Below, piece after piece: positions 27,919 through 36,402 of a stretch of 64,000 nucleotides of DNA. Numbering within the stretch: the stretch's first letter is position 1; every line of letters begins with the position of its first letter. The notes beneath the pieces were generated by a model. It searched no databases. It was not told where the DNA came from and saw nothing but the letters and a program-made list of their open reading frames with translations. The position numbers and the translations under genes are program-made. The DNA comes from Bradyrhizobium septentrionale (lineage in GTDB: Bacteria; Pseudomonadota; Alphaproteobacteria; Rhizobiales; Xanthobacteraceae), in NCBI RefSeq assembly GCF_011516645.4, contig NZ_CP088285.1, positions 4,358,501 through 4,422,500 of the forward strand, written 5' to 3'.

Positions 27919-28608
27919 TCAGTGATGCGCCACGAACGTCATTCGCCACGGATTGTGTCCGATGTTGCGCGGCGCGCGCGTTGCGCTGAACCCCGCGGCG
28001 CCGAGCTTCGCGACCATCTCGTCCTCGCGGTAGCGCTGCAGCCCGATCTTGGTGCGCAACTGCCGGTAATCGGACAGGGCGGTTGAGGCCAGTCCGATCA
28101 AGGCATCGCGCAGGAAGCCGTGGGTCGCCGCAAAGCGCAGCAGCGCCACGACGTCCCTGGGCATGCCGACCTCAGGCCGCAGGATGTCGCCGAGCACGAA
28201 GCGGCCCGTCGGTTTCAGCAGGCGGTGGATCACGTCGAATGCGTTGTCGAGCTCCTGCGGCGTCATGTATTGCGCCACCGAGTTCATCACCACGAGGTCG
28301 ATCGAATCCGCCTCCATGTTCTTCAGATCATCGAGCGAGCGAACGCGGATCCTGGTGTCGTGCGCGAAACGCGCGACCAGGCGCCCGCGGACGCCGGGCG
28401 CCGGCTCCGCCAGATAGAGCCGGGCGCAGGCATTGGCGACCTTGGTGGCCGACAGCGCTTCGCCGCAGGCATAGTCCAGCACCACCGCATCGGGTGAGGT
28501 GATGTAGCCGACGATGTCGTTTGCGATGACCTGGAAATGCAGGTCGCGGTGCAGTCGGCTTGCATAGATCGTATGCGTGGAATCGTAATAATCGATCCAT
28601 TCATCCAT
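27919..28608 (-). CDS. Class I SAM-dependent methyltransferase
   Basis: A 229-aa protein with the Rossmann methyltransferase motifs: motif I VVLDYACGEALSATKVA, the acidic strand LYLAEPAPG, IDLVVMNSVAQYM and the LKPTGRFVLGDIL strand. The N-terminus (MDEWIDYYDSTHTIYASRLHRD) resembles a cap used for small substrates. The substrate is unknown. It lies between the tRNA-like gene and Dps, is divergent from Dps, and has no obvious partner. Confidence 0.82.
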   Translation of the reverse strand: MDEWIDYYDSTHTIYASRLHRDLHFQVIANDIVGYITSPDAVVLDYACGEALSATKVANACARLYLAEPAPGVRGRLVARFAHDTRIRVRSLDDLKNMEADSIDLVVMNSVAQYMTPQELDNAFDVIHRLLKPTGRFVLGDILRPEVGMPRDVVALLRFAATHGFLRDALIGLASTALSDYRQLRTKIGLQRYREDEMVAKLGAAGFSATRAPRNIGHNPWRMTFVAHH

Positions 28609-28732
28609 CGCGTTTGGTATCCGGCAGAACGGGTTCCTGGCCCCAGGAACGGGTGGGCTGATGATGCGTTAGCGGTCCGGCGGCCAATGTTCAATGCGCC
28701 GAAGTAAGGGGTTCCTAACAGGAGGGTCCAAC

Positions 28733-29260
28733 GTGAGCAAAGCCAAGACCGACAAGATCTCTCCCGATCTCGACACGCCGAGCGACCTGCCGCAGGCTGC
28801 GGTGGACACCATCTCGGCCTCGCTCAATACGCTGCTGGCCGACGCCTTCGCGCTTTACCTCAAGACCAAGAATTTCCACTGGCACGTCAGCGGCCGGCAT
28901 TTCCATGATTACCATCTGTTGCTGGACGAGCAGTCGGATGCGATCTTCGCCACCACCGACCAGCTCGCCGAGCGGGTCCGCAAGCTCGGCGGTGCGACGC
29001 TGAAGTCGATCGGCGAGATCGCCAGGCATCAGACCATCAAGGACAATGACGAGGCCTATGTCCCGCCGCGCGAGATGCTGCGCGAGTTGATGGAGGACAA
29101 CAAGCATATGGCGGCTGCGATGCGCAAGGCGCACAAGATCGCCGACGACCACGAGGATTCCGGCACCGCGGGCCTGCTCGAAACCTTCATCGACGAAACC
29201 GAGCGGCGCACCTGGTTCCTGTTCGAGGCAAGCCGCCAGGAAGGCAGCAACGCGGCGTAG
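28733..29260 (+). CDS. dps: Dps-family ferritin-like DNA protection protein
   Basis: A 175-aa dodecamer-forming ferritin. The ferroxidase-site signature is clear: KTKNFHWHVSGRHFHDYHLLLDEQSDAIFATTDQLAERVRKLGG with its His, Asp and Glu ligands. The longer C-terminal helices (EDSGTAGLLETFIDETERRTWFL) are typical. It oxidises Fe(II) with peroxide and protects DNA in stationary phase. A strong AGGAGG site precedes the GTG at 28733, which is preferred over the open frame from 28694. Confidence 0.95.
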   Translation: MSKAKTDKISPDLDTPSDLPQAAVDTISASLNTLLADAFALYLKTKNFHWHVSGRHFHDYHLLLDEQSDAIFATTDQLAERVRKLGGATLKSIGEIARHQTIKDNDEAYVPPREMLRELMEDNKHMAAAMRKAHKIADDHEDSGTAGLLETFIDETERRTWFLFEASRQEGSNAA

Positions 29261-29262
29261 AA

Positions 29263-29414
29263 TTCACCCTCTCCCCCTGTGGGAGAGGGTGGCGCAATCG
29301 AGCGGAGCGAGATGAAACCGGGTGAGGGGTTCTCTCCGCGGAGATAGACCCCTCATCCGGCTCGCATCTATCGATGCGAGCCACCTTCTCCCACAAGGGG
29401 GGAAGGGAAGAGGG
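29263..29414. repeat. Dispersed palindromic repeat, family C (copy 2)
   Basis: caccctctccccctgtgggagagggtgg at the left, gggtgaggggttctctccgcggag in the middle, and cccctcatccgg...ccaccttctcccacaagggggg at the right. It sits between the convergent dps and cupin genes and could terminate both. Confidence 0.75.
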
Positions 29415-29435
29415 TACGCAGCTCTCGTTGAAGCG

Positions 29436-29957
29436 TCACCGCTTCCACAGCCTCACCAGCGGTCCATCCTTGCCCATCACCGGATCGGTCGCGGGGATCG
29501 CGACCTGCGGGATCGTCGTCAACGCCTTGGCGTGGCTCTCCGGCGTCGGCCGTTGCAGATCCATCGGCGGGCCCGGCGGATAGGCGCCGACCACGCTGAA
29601 ATCGTCGCTCGAGGCCAGGCAATGATGCCCGGTGCCGGCCGGCAGGATCGCGACGTCGCCGGCTGTGATCTCCAGCGCTCGGCCGTGCGCGCCGCCGAAT
29701 TGCACGCGCGCGCTGCCGCGGGCGACGCCGAGCGCCTCGTGCACCGTGGCGTGATAATGCGTGAAGTCGTAGACGCCGTTGCGCCACATCGCGCCCCAGC
29801 CATTGCCACCGAACAGCTGCTCGATCGTGGCCTCGGGATTTTTGCTGACGTCGACCGCGCCCCTGTAGACCAGGAACGGCATCGGATTGTTCGGCACCAG
29901 CCCGTCGTCCTGAAAGACAAGGGCGAGGGGGTCAGCATCGGACCTGACGACCGGCAT
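29436..29957 (-). CDS. Cupin-domain protein
   Basis: A 173-aa single cupin. The two cupin motifs can be read as the metal-binding region DFTHYHATVHEALGVARGSARVQFGG and the second motif ITAGDVAILPAGTGHHCL. It may be a small dioxygenase, isomerase or sugar-binding protein; the family alone does not decide. The ATG at 29957 has a GGAG site and is preferred over the open frame from 29999. It follows the enolase-superfamily gene on the same strand after about 65 bp, so the two may be co-transcribed. Confidence 0.85.
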   Translation of the reverse strand: MPVVRSDADPLALVFQDDGLVPNNPMPFLVYRGAVDVSKNPEATIEQLFGGNGWGAMWRNGVYDFTHYHATVHEALGVARGSARVQFGGAHGRALEITAGDVAILPAGTGHHCLASSDDFSVVGAYPPGPPMDLQRPTPESHAKALTTIPQVAIPATDPVMGKDGPLVRLWKR

Positions 29958-30024
29958 GGTGGCGCTCCTTTGACGGGCCGCAGTCTCCGGACAAACCAAG
30001 CCGTCGGTCCGGAAACCGTTCCCG

Positions 30025-31125
30025 CTAGATTTTGAACTTCAGCACCTCGTCCCTGAATCTGAGCCCGTGCCCGGGCCGTTCCGGCGCCGTGATCATGCCG
30101 TTGGCAATCTCCGGCGGATCAACCCAGAGGTCGTCGATCAGCGCCATGTTCTCGCACCAGATGCCGTTCGGAATCGAAGCCAGCAGGTGCACATTGAGTT
30201 CGGGAAACAGATGCGGCGCGATGGTGATGCCGAAGGTGTCCGCGAGCGCTGCGATCTTGCGCAGGTCGGTCATGCCGCCGCGCATCGGATCGGGCTGCAG
30301 GATCGGCAGGCAGGGATTGAGGAAGAACGGCCGCAGATCGTAGCGCGTGAAATGGGTCTCGCCACCGACGACGCGCATGTCGAGCGCCGCCGCGATACGC
30401 TGATAGCCGGCGAAATCGTCCGCCGGCACCGGCTCCTCGAGCCAGTAGATATCGTATTTCTCGAACTTGCGTCCCATCTCGATGGCGACATCGGCGCTCC
30501 AGCCCATGTTGACATCGATCATGATGTCGATGTCGGGCCCGAGCGCCTCGCGCATGCGGCGCACATTGTCGAGGTCTTGCGCGGGCGTGTGAACATGGGC
30601 GACCTGCATCTTGATCGCCTTGTAGCCCTGCTTCACGAAATGCAGCGCCTTCTCGATCATGCCGTCGCCGCCCGCGCCTCGGAAGCAGCCGGAGCCATAG
30701 ATCGGGATTTCGGAGCGATAATGCCCCCACAGCCGGTGCAGCGGCAGGCCGGCGCGTTTCCCCACCGCATCCCACAGCGCGATGTCGAGCGCCGACATCG
30801 CCATCGCGGCGATGCCGCCGCGGCCATAGGTCATCGTCGCCGTCCACAGATCGCGCCAGATCGCCTCGATCGCGGTGGCGTCCTTGCCCTTCACGCGCGG
30901 GATGATGCACTCGTCCAGACAGGCCGCGATCGACTTCATCGCCGGGCGGAACACGAACAGATAGCCCATGCCGGTGATGCCGCCCGCGGTCTCGACCTCG
31001 CAGATCAGGATGTCGCGCGTCTCACCCAGCGCTGCGCCCTTCAGCCAGCGATCATCGGCCCAGGGCAGCCGCAGCATCGTGACACGGATGTCGCGGATGG
31101 TCATGTCTGAGTTGGCTGACATCAT
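30025..31125 (-). CDS. Mandelate racemase / muconate-lactonizing enzyme family protein
   Basis: A 366-aa enolase-superfamily enzyme. Metal ligands are visible as the Asp in MIDVNMGWS, the Glu in WLEEPVPADD and the Glu in VVGGETHFT. A general-base lysine in GYKAIKMQ precedes them, and the His in TIAPHLFPEL matches the His-Asp dyad of the mandelate-racemase subgroup. The second Lys of the usual K-x-K motif is Gln here. Probable reaction: dehydration or epimerisation of an acid sugar, substrate unknown. The start could also be at MTIRDIR (31104). The cupin gene lies directly behind it. Confidence 0.9.
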   Translation of the reverse strand: MMSANSDMTIRDIRVTMLRLPWADDRWLKGAALGETRDILICEVETAGGITGMGYLFVFRPAMKSIAACLDECIIPRVKGKDATAIEAIWRDLWTATMTYGRGGIAAMAMSALDIALWDAVGKRAGLPLHRLWGHYRSEIPIYGSGCFRGAGGDGMIEKALHFVKQGYKAIKMQVAHVHTPAQDLDNVRRMREALGPDIDIMIDVNMGWSADVAIEMGRKFEKYDIYWLEEPVPADDFAGYQRIAAALDMRVVGGETHFTRYDLRPFFLNPCLPILQPDPMRGGMTDLRKIAALADTFGITIAPHLFPELNVHLLASIPNGIWCENMALIDDLWVDPPEIANGMITAPERPGHGLRFRDEVLKFKI

Positions 31126-31276
31126 CGGGCGTTTCCCTTTCTGGCCGGATCAGGTTTGCCTGATCTCGGAGACGGAAACTCAATCACAGAACGCCGGCGC
31201 CAATCCAGCGCTGTTCGTCATGCCTCCAATGCGCCAAGACCTTACGCCGAGACCTTACGCTAAGACGCGATTGCCT

Positions 31277-31774
31277 TCAGCCATTCCTGGGAAGTTCGAA
31301 CACCAGGCAGGTTGCCGTGGCATGTGCGATCAGCTTGCCCCTGTCGCCGGTGATGCGCGCTTCAGCGGTTGCGACGCGACGGCCGGCATTGAGCACCTGG
31401 CCCTCGGTGCGGATCGTCCCGGTGTCCTGGCTCATGCCGCGGACAAAGGAGATCTTGAACTCCAGCGTGGTGTAGCCAAAACCCTTCGGCAGGGTGGTCT
31501 GCACCGCGAGCCCCATCGCGGAATCCAGCAGGATCGCGGCGTAGCCTCCATGCACCGAGCCGATCGGGTTGTAGTGGCGCAGGCCCGGCACGCTGTGGAT
31601 CACGACATGGCCGGTCTCGGCGGTGCAGTCGAACGGGGCGACGTTCTCCATGATCGGCGGCTCCGGCAGGGTGCGGGCGAAGATGCCGCGCACGAAGTCG
31701 AGCCCGGACATCGACGCCATCACATCCAGCGACGAGACACCGTATTCGGGCTTCGGGGCGGCGCTGTCGGTCAT
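31277..31774 (-). CDS. PaaI-family thioesterase (hotdog fold)
   Basis: A 165-aa hotdog-fold protein with the PaaI signature NPIGSVHGGYAAILLDSAMGLAVQTTLPKG, including the catalytic Asp in the long helix. It also has the strand TTLEFKISFVRGMSQDTGTIRTEG. It hydrolyses acyl-CoA thioesters, typically aromatic or short-chain ones. The ATG at 31774 (MTDSAAPKPEYG) with a GGGAA site is preferred over the longer open frame, which runs through a family B repeat. It lies 90 nt downstream of carA's neighbours but in its own transcript. Confidence 0.9.
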   Translation of the reverse strand: MTDSAAPKPEYGVSSLDVMASMSGLDFVRGIFARTLPEPPIMENVAPFDCTAETGHVVIHSVPGLRHYNPIGSVHGGYAAILLDSAMGLAVQTTLPKGFGYTTLEFKISFVRGMSQDTGTIRTEGQVLNAGRRVATAEARITGDRGKLIAHATATCLVFELPRNG

Positions 31775-31840
31775 GTCGGCATTTCCCGTGATTTGATGCG
31801 AAGGCGCGTTGCTCGTCGGTGCTCGGAGCACATGACAGTC

Positions 31841-31981
31841 CGTCATGCCCGGACTTGATCCGGGCATCCATCTTTCTTCAAGGGATGGATTGCCGGGTCC
31901 CGTCTACGCCAAGGCTTCGACGAGGCCAATCGCGCGAGGCGCGCCGAAGCCTAGGCGAAGGCGGCAAGCCCGGCAATGACA
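31841..31981. repeat. Dispersed palindromic repeat, family B (copy 3)
   Basis: cgtcatgcccggacttgatccgggcatccat at the left and ggatggattgccgggtc...gcaagcccggcaatgac at the right. The centre carries an additional arm ccaaggcttcgacgaggcc / gcgccgaagcctaggcg. It lies upstream of the thioesterase and 8 bp beyond the carA stop, so it may act as the carA terminator. Confidence 0.7.
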
Positions 31982-31989
31982 GGTCGCGT

Positions 31990-33183
31990 CTAAGCCGCGG
32001 GCTTGTTCTGCCGCATCAGATCGGCAAAACGCTGGAACAGATAGTGCGAATCGCGCGGGCCGGGCGAGGCCTCGGGGTGGTACTGCACCGAGAACACCGG
32101 CTTGCCGTCGAGCGCGATGCCGCAATTGGAGCCGTCGAACAGCGAGATATGGGTCTGGGTCGTGCCCTTCGGGAGCGTCGCCTGGTCCACCGCGAAGCCG
32201 TGGTTCATTGAGGTGATCTCGACCTTGCCGGTGGTCTCGTCCTTGACCGGGTGGTTGGCGCCATGATGGCCCTGATGCATCTTCATGGTCTTGGCGCCGA
32301 CGGCGAGGCCGAGCATCTGGTGGCCGAGGCAGATGCCGAAGGTCGGTGTGCCCGAATTGATCACTTTCTGGATCACCGGCACCGCATATTTGCCGGTCGC
32401 GGCCGGATCGCCGGGGCCGTTCGACAGGAACACGCCGTCCGGCTTCATCGCCAGGATGTCCTCGGCCGTCGTCGTCGCCGGCACCACGGTCACCTTGCAG
32501 CCGACGCCGGCGAGCAGACGCAGGATGTTGCGCTTGATGCCGTAGTCGATCGCGACCACGTTGAATTCCGGAGCGGTCTGCTGGCCGAAGCCTTTACCCC
32601 ACGCCCAGGGCGTTTCATCCCATGTGAAGCGCTGGCCGGAGGTGACCATCGGCACCAGGTCCATGCCCTCGAGGCCAGGCCATTCGCGCGCCTCTTCCTT
32701 CAGGCCGTGCAGGTCGAATTCGCCGCTCCTGGCATGCGCGATCACGGCGTTGGGCATGCCCTTGGAGCGGATCAGCGCGGTCAGCGCGCGGGTGTCGATG
32801 CCGGAGAGGCCGATGATGCCGCGGGCCTTCAACCACTGGTCGAGGTGGCGGGTGGCGCGGTAGTTCGAAGGATCCGTGATCGCCGAGCGCAGGATCACGC
32901 CGCGCGCACCCGGCGTCGCGGCCATGTTCACCGTCTCGATATCTTCCTCGTTGGTACCGACATTGCCGATATGCGGGAAGGTGAAGGTGATAATCTGGCC
33001 GGCATAGGACGGATCGGTGAGGATCTCCTCATAGCCGGTCATTGCGGTGTTGAAGCAGACCTCGCCAACGGCGTGGCCTTCCGCGCCGAGGCCAAAACCT
33101 TCCAGCACGGTGCCATCGGCGAGCACAAGGAGCGCGGTCGGTTTATGGTCCGGCCAGGCGGGAGCGTTTTCAGGGGTTGTCAT
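31990..33183 (-). CDS. carA: Carbamoyl-phosphate synthase small subunit (glutaminase)
   Basis: Hydrolyses glutamine and passes ammonia to CarB. The 397-aa protein has the CarA N-terminal domain ([45 protein letters not shown]) and a class I glutamine amidotransferase domain. The nucleophile Cys is in [13 protein letters not shown] and the His-Glu pair is in [10 protein letters not shown]. The start at MTTPEN (33183) has an AAAGGG site and is preferred over the open frame to 33207. It is divergent from the hydrolase gene. carB lies 4.5 kb downstream on the same strand. Confidence 0.98.
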   Translation of the reverse strand: MTTPENAPAWPDHKPTALLVLADGTVLEGFGLGAEGHAVGEVCFNTAMTGYEEILTDPSYAGQIITFTFPHIGNVGTNEEDIETVNMAATPGARGVILRSAITDPSNYRATRHLDQWLKARGIIGLSGIDTRALTALIRSKGMPNAVIAHARSGEFDLHGLKEEAREWPGLEGMDLVPMVTSGQRFTWDETPWAWGKGFGQQTAPEFNVVAIDYGIKRNILRLLAGVGCKVTVVPATTTAEDILAMKPDGVFLSNGPGDPAATGKYAVPVIQKVINSGTPTFGICLGHQMLGLAVGAKTMKMHQGHHGANHPVKDETTGKVEITSMNHGFAVDQATLPKGTTQTHISLFDGSNCGIALDGKPVFSVQYHPEASPGPRDSHYLFQRFADLMRQNKPAA

Positions 33184-33259
33184 GAGCCCTTTAAATAGAG
33201 GCCGCACCCTGCGGCGTCAAAGCGAAACGGCGCGGATTCACACGGCAATCCCGGTCGAT

Positions 33260-33288
33260 TTGACAGGCCGGAACGGCCTTTTAATCTA
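33260..33288 (+). promoter_or_regulatory. Candidate promoter of the alpha/beta hydrolase gene
   Basis: TTGACA at 33260-33265, a 17-bp spacer, then AATCTA at 33283-33288, with the start codon about 55 bp downstream. The spacer itself holds a short hairpin (aggccggaacggcct). It lies in the 160-bp region shared with divergent carA. Confidence 0.45.
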
Positions 33289-33343
33289 AAGTTCCCTGAA
33301 GCGGCCATTTGCTTGCCGAAAATGACCCGGACCGGAGCCCCGC

Positions 33344-34045
33344 ATGGACAACACGATGCCGATCCTGCTCGTCCCGGGCCTCATCTGCTCGCCCCGGATT
33401 TTTGCCCCGGTTATCCCGGCGCTGTGGCGGTTCGGGCCGGTCACGGTCGCCAACCACGTCAGGGACGACAATATGGGGGCGATCGCCCGCCGCATCCTGG
33501 CCGAGGCGCCGCCGCGCTTCGCGCTCGCCGGGCACTCGATGGGCGGCTACATCGCCTTCGAGATCATGCGGCAGGCGCCGGAGCGGGTTGCGAAACTGGC
33601 GCTGATGAGCACCCAGGCGAGGGCCGACACGCCGGAAGCGACCGCCCGCCGCCGCGGCATGATCGAGCGGGCGAAGGGCGGCCAGTACCGGAGCGTGGTC
33701 GACGAGCTCTATCCCGGCTTCGTGCATCCGTCGCGGCAGGGCGACGCAAGCCTGCGCCAGATTGTAAACGACATGAGCGAGGACGTCGGCGCCGAGGCCT
33801 TCATCCGCCAGCAAAACGCGGTGCTCGGCCGGCCGGATTCGCGGCCGAGCATGGCCTGGATCAAGTGCCCGACCCTGGTGCTGACGTCAGATACCGACAA
33901 CACCGTTCCGAACGCGCTGTCGGACGAGATGGCCAACGGCATTCCCGGGGCTAAGCTCGTTGTGCTCGCCAATTGCGGTCATCTTCCGCAGTTGGAGCAG
34001 CCGCAGGCCTGCGCCGACGCGCTGGTCGAATGGTTGCGCAACTAG
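33344..34045 (+). CDS. Alpha/beta hydrolase
   Basis: A 233-aa alpha/beta hydrolase. The triad is visible as the Ser in the elbow LAGHSMGGYIAF, the Asp in VLTSDTDNTVPN and the His in NCGHLPQLEQP. The oxyanion region is near LLVPGLICSPR. It is a compact, lid-light member without signal peptide, so cytoplasmic. A CGGAG site precedes the ATG. Substrate unknown; the neighbours do not suggest one. YqeY follows after 58 bp in the same direction. Confidence 0.9.
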   Translation: MDNTMPILLVPGLICSPRIFAPVIPALWRFGPVTVANHVRDDNMGAIARRILAEAPPRFALAGHSMGGYIAFEIMRQAPERVAKLALMSTQARADTPEATARRRGMIERAKGGQYRSVVDELYPGFVHPSRQGDASLRQIVNDMSEDVGAEAFIRQQNAVLGRPDSRPSMAWIKCPTLVLTSDTDNTVPNALSDEMANGIPGAKLVVLANCGHLPQLEQPQACADALVEWLRN

Positions 34046-34103
34046 GTTGTTCAGCAGCTGCAAACTGCCTACATGAGTGAATTGCCAGTTTAAGGACACC
34101 AGG

Positions 34104-34559
34104 ATGCTGCGCGACGACATCAATACTGCGGTCAAGGAAGCGATGAAGGCAAAGGACGAGCGCAAGCTCTCCACGCTGCGCATGGTCAATTCGACCATCA
34201 AGAACGCCGACATCGATGCGCGCGGGCAGGGCAAGCCGCCGCTGTCCGATGCCGACCTCCTCAGCGTGTTGCAGAAAATGATCAAGCAGCGTCAGGAGTC
34301 GGTCGAGCTCTACGACAAGGGTGGCCGCGCCGAGCTCGCCGCGCAGGAGCGTGAGGAGATCGCCGTGATCTCCGCCTATCTGCCGAAGCAGATGTCCGAC
34401 GACGACGTGAAGGCCGCGATCTCGGCCATCATCGCCGAGACCGGTGCCGCCGGGATCAAGGACATGGGCAAGGTGATCGGCGCGTTGAAGGCGAAATACG
34501 CCGGCCAGATGGATTTCGGCAAGGCCAGCGGCCTGGTGAAGGCGGCGCTCGCGGGCTAG
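34104..34559 (+). CDS. GatB/YqeY-domain protein
   Basis: A 151-aa protein made only of the YqeY helical domain found at the C-terminus of GatB (tRNA-dependent amidotransferase). Typical segments are MLRDDINTAVKEAMKAKDERKLSTLRMVNSTIKNADIDARG at the start and AIIAETGAAGIKDMGKVIGALKAKYAGQMDFGKAS near the end. Stand-alone YqeY probably touches tRNA metabolism, but its job is not settled. The ATG at 34104 with an AAGGA site gives the family start. Confidence 0.94.
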   Translation: MLRDDINTAVKEAMKAKDERKLSTLRMVNSTIKNADIDARGQGKPPLSDADLLSVLQKMIKQRQESVELYDKGGRAELAAQEREEIAVISAYLPKQMSDDDVKAAISAIIAETGAAGIKDMGKVIGALKAKYAGQMDFGKASGLVKAALAG

Positions 34560-34680
34560 CCGTTCGTCTCTGCGGCTTGCGGCGCCAGGTGCCGCGGGCC
34601 GGACTACGGGAACCTTTCTGCTTACGGTGCATCTGACGGGCATAACCTCGTGATGACACCGTAGTGGAAAGCATCACTGC

Positions 34681-34794
34681 ATGACCACCCGCGGCGTGCG
34701 CAAGCCGGACACCGATCTCGTCACCAGCCGCATGCTGGGTTGCTTTCGCGACAATGCGTTGACCCGCCAGGAATTCCTCGGAATGGCGGTTTGA
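34681..34794 (+). other. Possible gene remnant, 37 codons
   Basis: A short frame ([20 protein letters not shown], ending RQEFLGMAV) in the 263-bp gap between yqeY and the Rieske-FAD gene. It is too short for a domain and has no clear ribosome site. It may be what is left of a deleted gene, or chance. The rest of the gap shows nothing recognisable. Confidence 0.2.
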
Positions 34795-34821
34795 GGCAGC
34801 ACAGGGCAGTGGAGGAATGAC

Positions 34822-36345
34822 ATGTCCGATCAACAAGCCCCGCCAGCCGGTCCCGATCTCACCCAAGGCGTCACTCTGAGCGAATTCTCCGGCGCGGTCC
34901 TGTTGGGCCATGTCGACGATCAACAGGTGCTTCTGGTGCGCTCGGGAGCCGAGATTTTTGCCATCGACGCCCATTGCAGCCATTATCACGGGCCGCTCGC
35001 CGAGGGCCTCGTCGACGGCGAGATCATCCGCTGCCCGTGGCACCATGCCTGCTTCGATGTGCGAACCGGAGAGGCGAGACATGCGCCGGCCTTCAATCCG
35101 CTCGCGGTCTGGAAGGTTGAGCAACAGGGCGATCGCATTCTCGTGCGCGAGAAGCGCGAGCAGCCGAAACCCCGCGTCAAGGGCCCGGTCGATGCGCCCG
35201 GCAGGATCGTGATTGTCGGCGGAGGCGCGGCAGGGTTTGCCGCTGCCGAGATGCTGCGACGGCAGGATTATCGAGGCAGCATCGTCATGCTGAGCGGCGA
35301 GGCCGCGCCGCCGGTGGATCGGCCGAACCTGTCAAAGGACTTCCTCGCGGGCAGCGCGCCGGAAGACTGGCTGCCGCTGAAGCCGGACAATTTCTATGCT
35401 GACGCGGCGATCGAGCTAAAACTCAGGACCGAGGTCAAGTCGATCGACGCCGGCCGCCGCAATGTCGTGCTCGCCGGCGGCGAAACGATTCCCTATGACC
35501 GGTTGCTGTTGGCGACCGGTGCTGAGCCGGTGCGGTTGCCGATCCCGGGTGCGGACCAGCCCCACGTTCACGTGCTGCGTACCCTCGAAGATTGTCGCGC
35601 GATCATCGCCTCGGCCAGCGGAGCACGCCGCGCGGTTGTGATCGGTGCCAGCTTCATCGGGCTCGAGGTTGCGGCCTCGTTGCGCGCGAGGGAGATCGAG
35701 GTTCACGTGGTCGGGCTGGAACAGCGGCCGATGGAGCGCGTGCTCGGGCCTGACATGGGTGATTTCGTCCGCGCGCTGCACGAAGAGCATGGCGTCGTAT
35801 TCCACCTCGGTGACACCGTGACCGCGATCGCGGGCAAGCGCGCGCGCCTGCAGAGTGGGCCCGTACTCGATGCCGATCTCGTCGTGGTCGGTGTCGGCGT
35901 GAAGCCGCGGCTGGCGCTGGCGGAAGCAGCTGGGCTCGCAATCGATCGCGGCGTGAAAGTGGACGCCTATCTCCAGACCAGTGTGTCCGGCATCTACGCG
36001 GCCGGCGATATCGCGCGCTGGCCCGATCGGCACAGCGGCGAGAATATCCGGGTCGAGCACTGGGTGGTGGCCGAGCGCCAGGGCCAGACCGCCGCGCGGA
36101 ATATGCTTGGGCATCGCGAGGTCTTCGACGCGGTGCCGTTCTTCTGGAGCCAGCATTACGACGTGCCGATCAACTATGTCGGCCACGCCGAACAGTGGGA
36201 CGAGATCGCGGTGGACGGCAGCATTGGCGGGAGGGATTGCGTGCTCCGCTACAAGCGAGGCGGGCGCGTGCTCGCGGTCGCGTCGATCTATCGCGACCTC
36301 GAAAGTCTTAAGGTCGAGGTCGCAATGGAGCGGGCGGCAGCCTGA
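34822..36345 (+). CDS. Rieske [2Fe-2S] and FAD/NAD(P)H oxidoreductase fusion (AIFM3-like)
   Basis: A 507-aa two-module protein. Residues 15-115 are a Rieske domain with ligands Cys52, His54 (HCSHYHG) and Cys71, His74 (CPWHHACFD). Residues about 135-505 are a pyridine nucleotide-disulfide-type reductase: FAD loop VIVGGGAAGFAAAEML, VVIGASFIGLEVAASL for NAD(P)H, and IYAAGDIARWPD. The C-terminal part matches ferredoxin/rubredoxin reductases of aromatic oxygenases. This fusion resembles animal AIFM3 and bacterial Nfl-type proteins. It could pass electrons from NAD(P)H through its own cluster; the acceptor is unknown and no oxygenase gene is adjacent. Confidence 0.92.
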   Translation: MSDQQAPPAGPDLTQGVTLSEFSGAVLLGHVDDQQVLLVRSGAEIFAIDAHCSHYHGPLAEGLVDGEIIRCPWHHACFDVRTGEARHAPAFNPLAVWKVEQQGDRILVREKREQPKPRVKGPVDAPGRIVIVGGGAAGFAAAEMLRRQDYRGSIVMLSGEAAPPVDRPNLSKDFLAGSAPEDWLPLKPDNFYADAAIELKLRTEVKSIDAGRRNVVLAGGETIPYDRLLLATGAEPVRLPIPGADQPHVHVLRTLEDCRAIIASASGARRAVVIGASFIGLEVAASLRAREIEVHVVGLEQRPMERVLGPDMGDFVRALHEEHGVVFHLGDTVTAIAGKRARLQSGPVLDADLVVVGVGVKPRLALAEAAGLAIDRGVKVDAYLQTSVSGIYAAGDIARWPDRHSGENIRVEHWVVAERQGQTAARNMLGHREVFDAVPFFWSQHYDVPINYVGHAEQWDEIAVDGSIGGRDCVLRYKRGGRVLAVASIYRDLESLKVEVAMERAAA

Positions 36346-36402
36346 CCGCGTTCCCCTCAAGGAGGGGTTTGTGGTCTGACGGCGATGGTCTACTCTGTAG
36401 CC

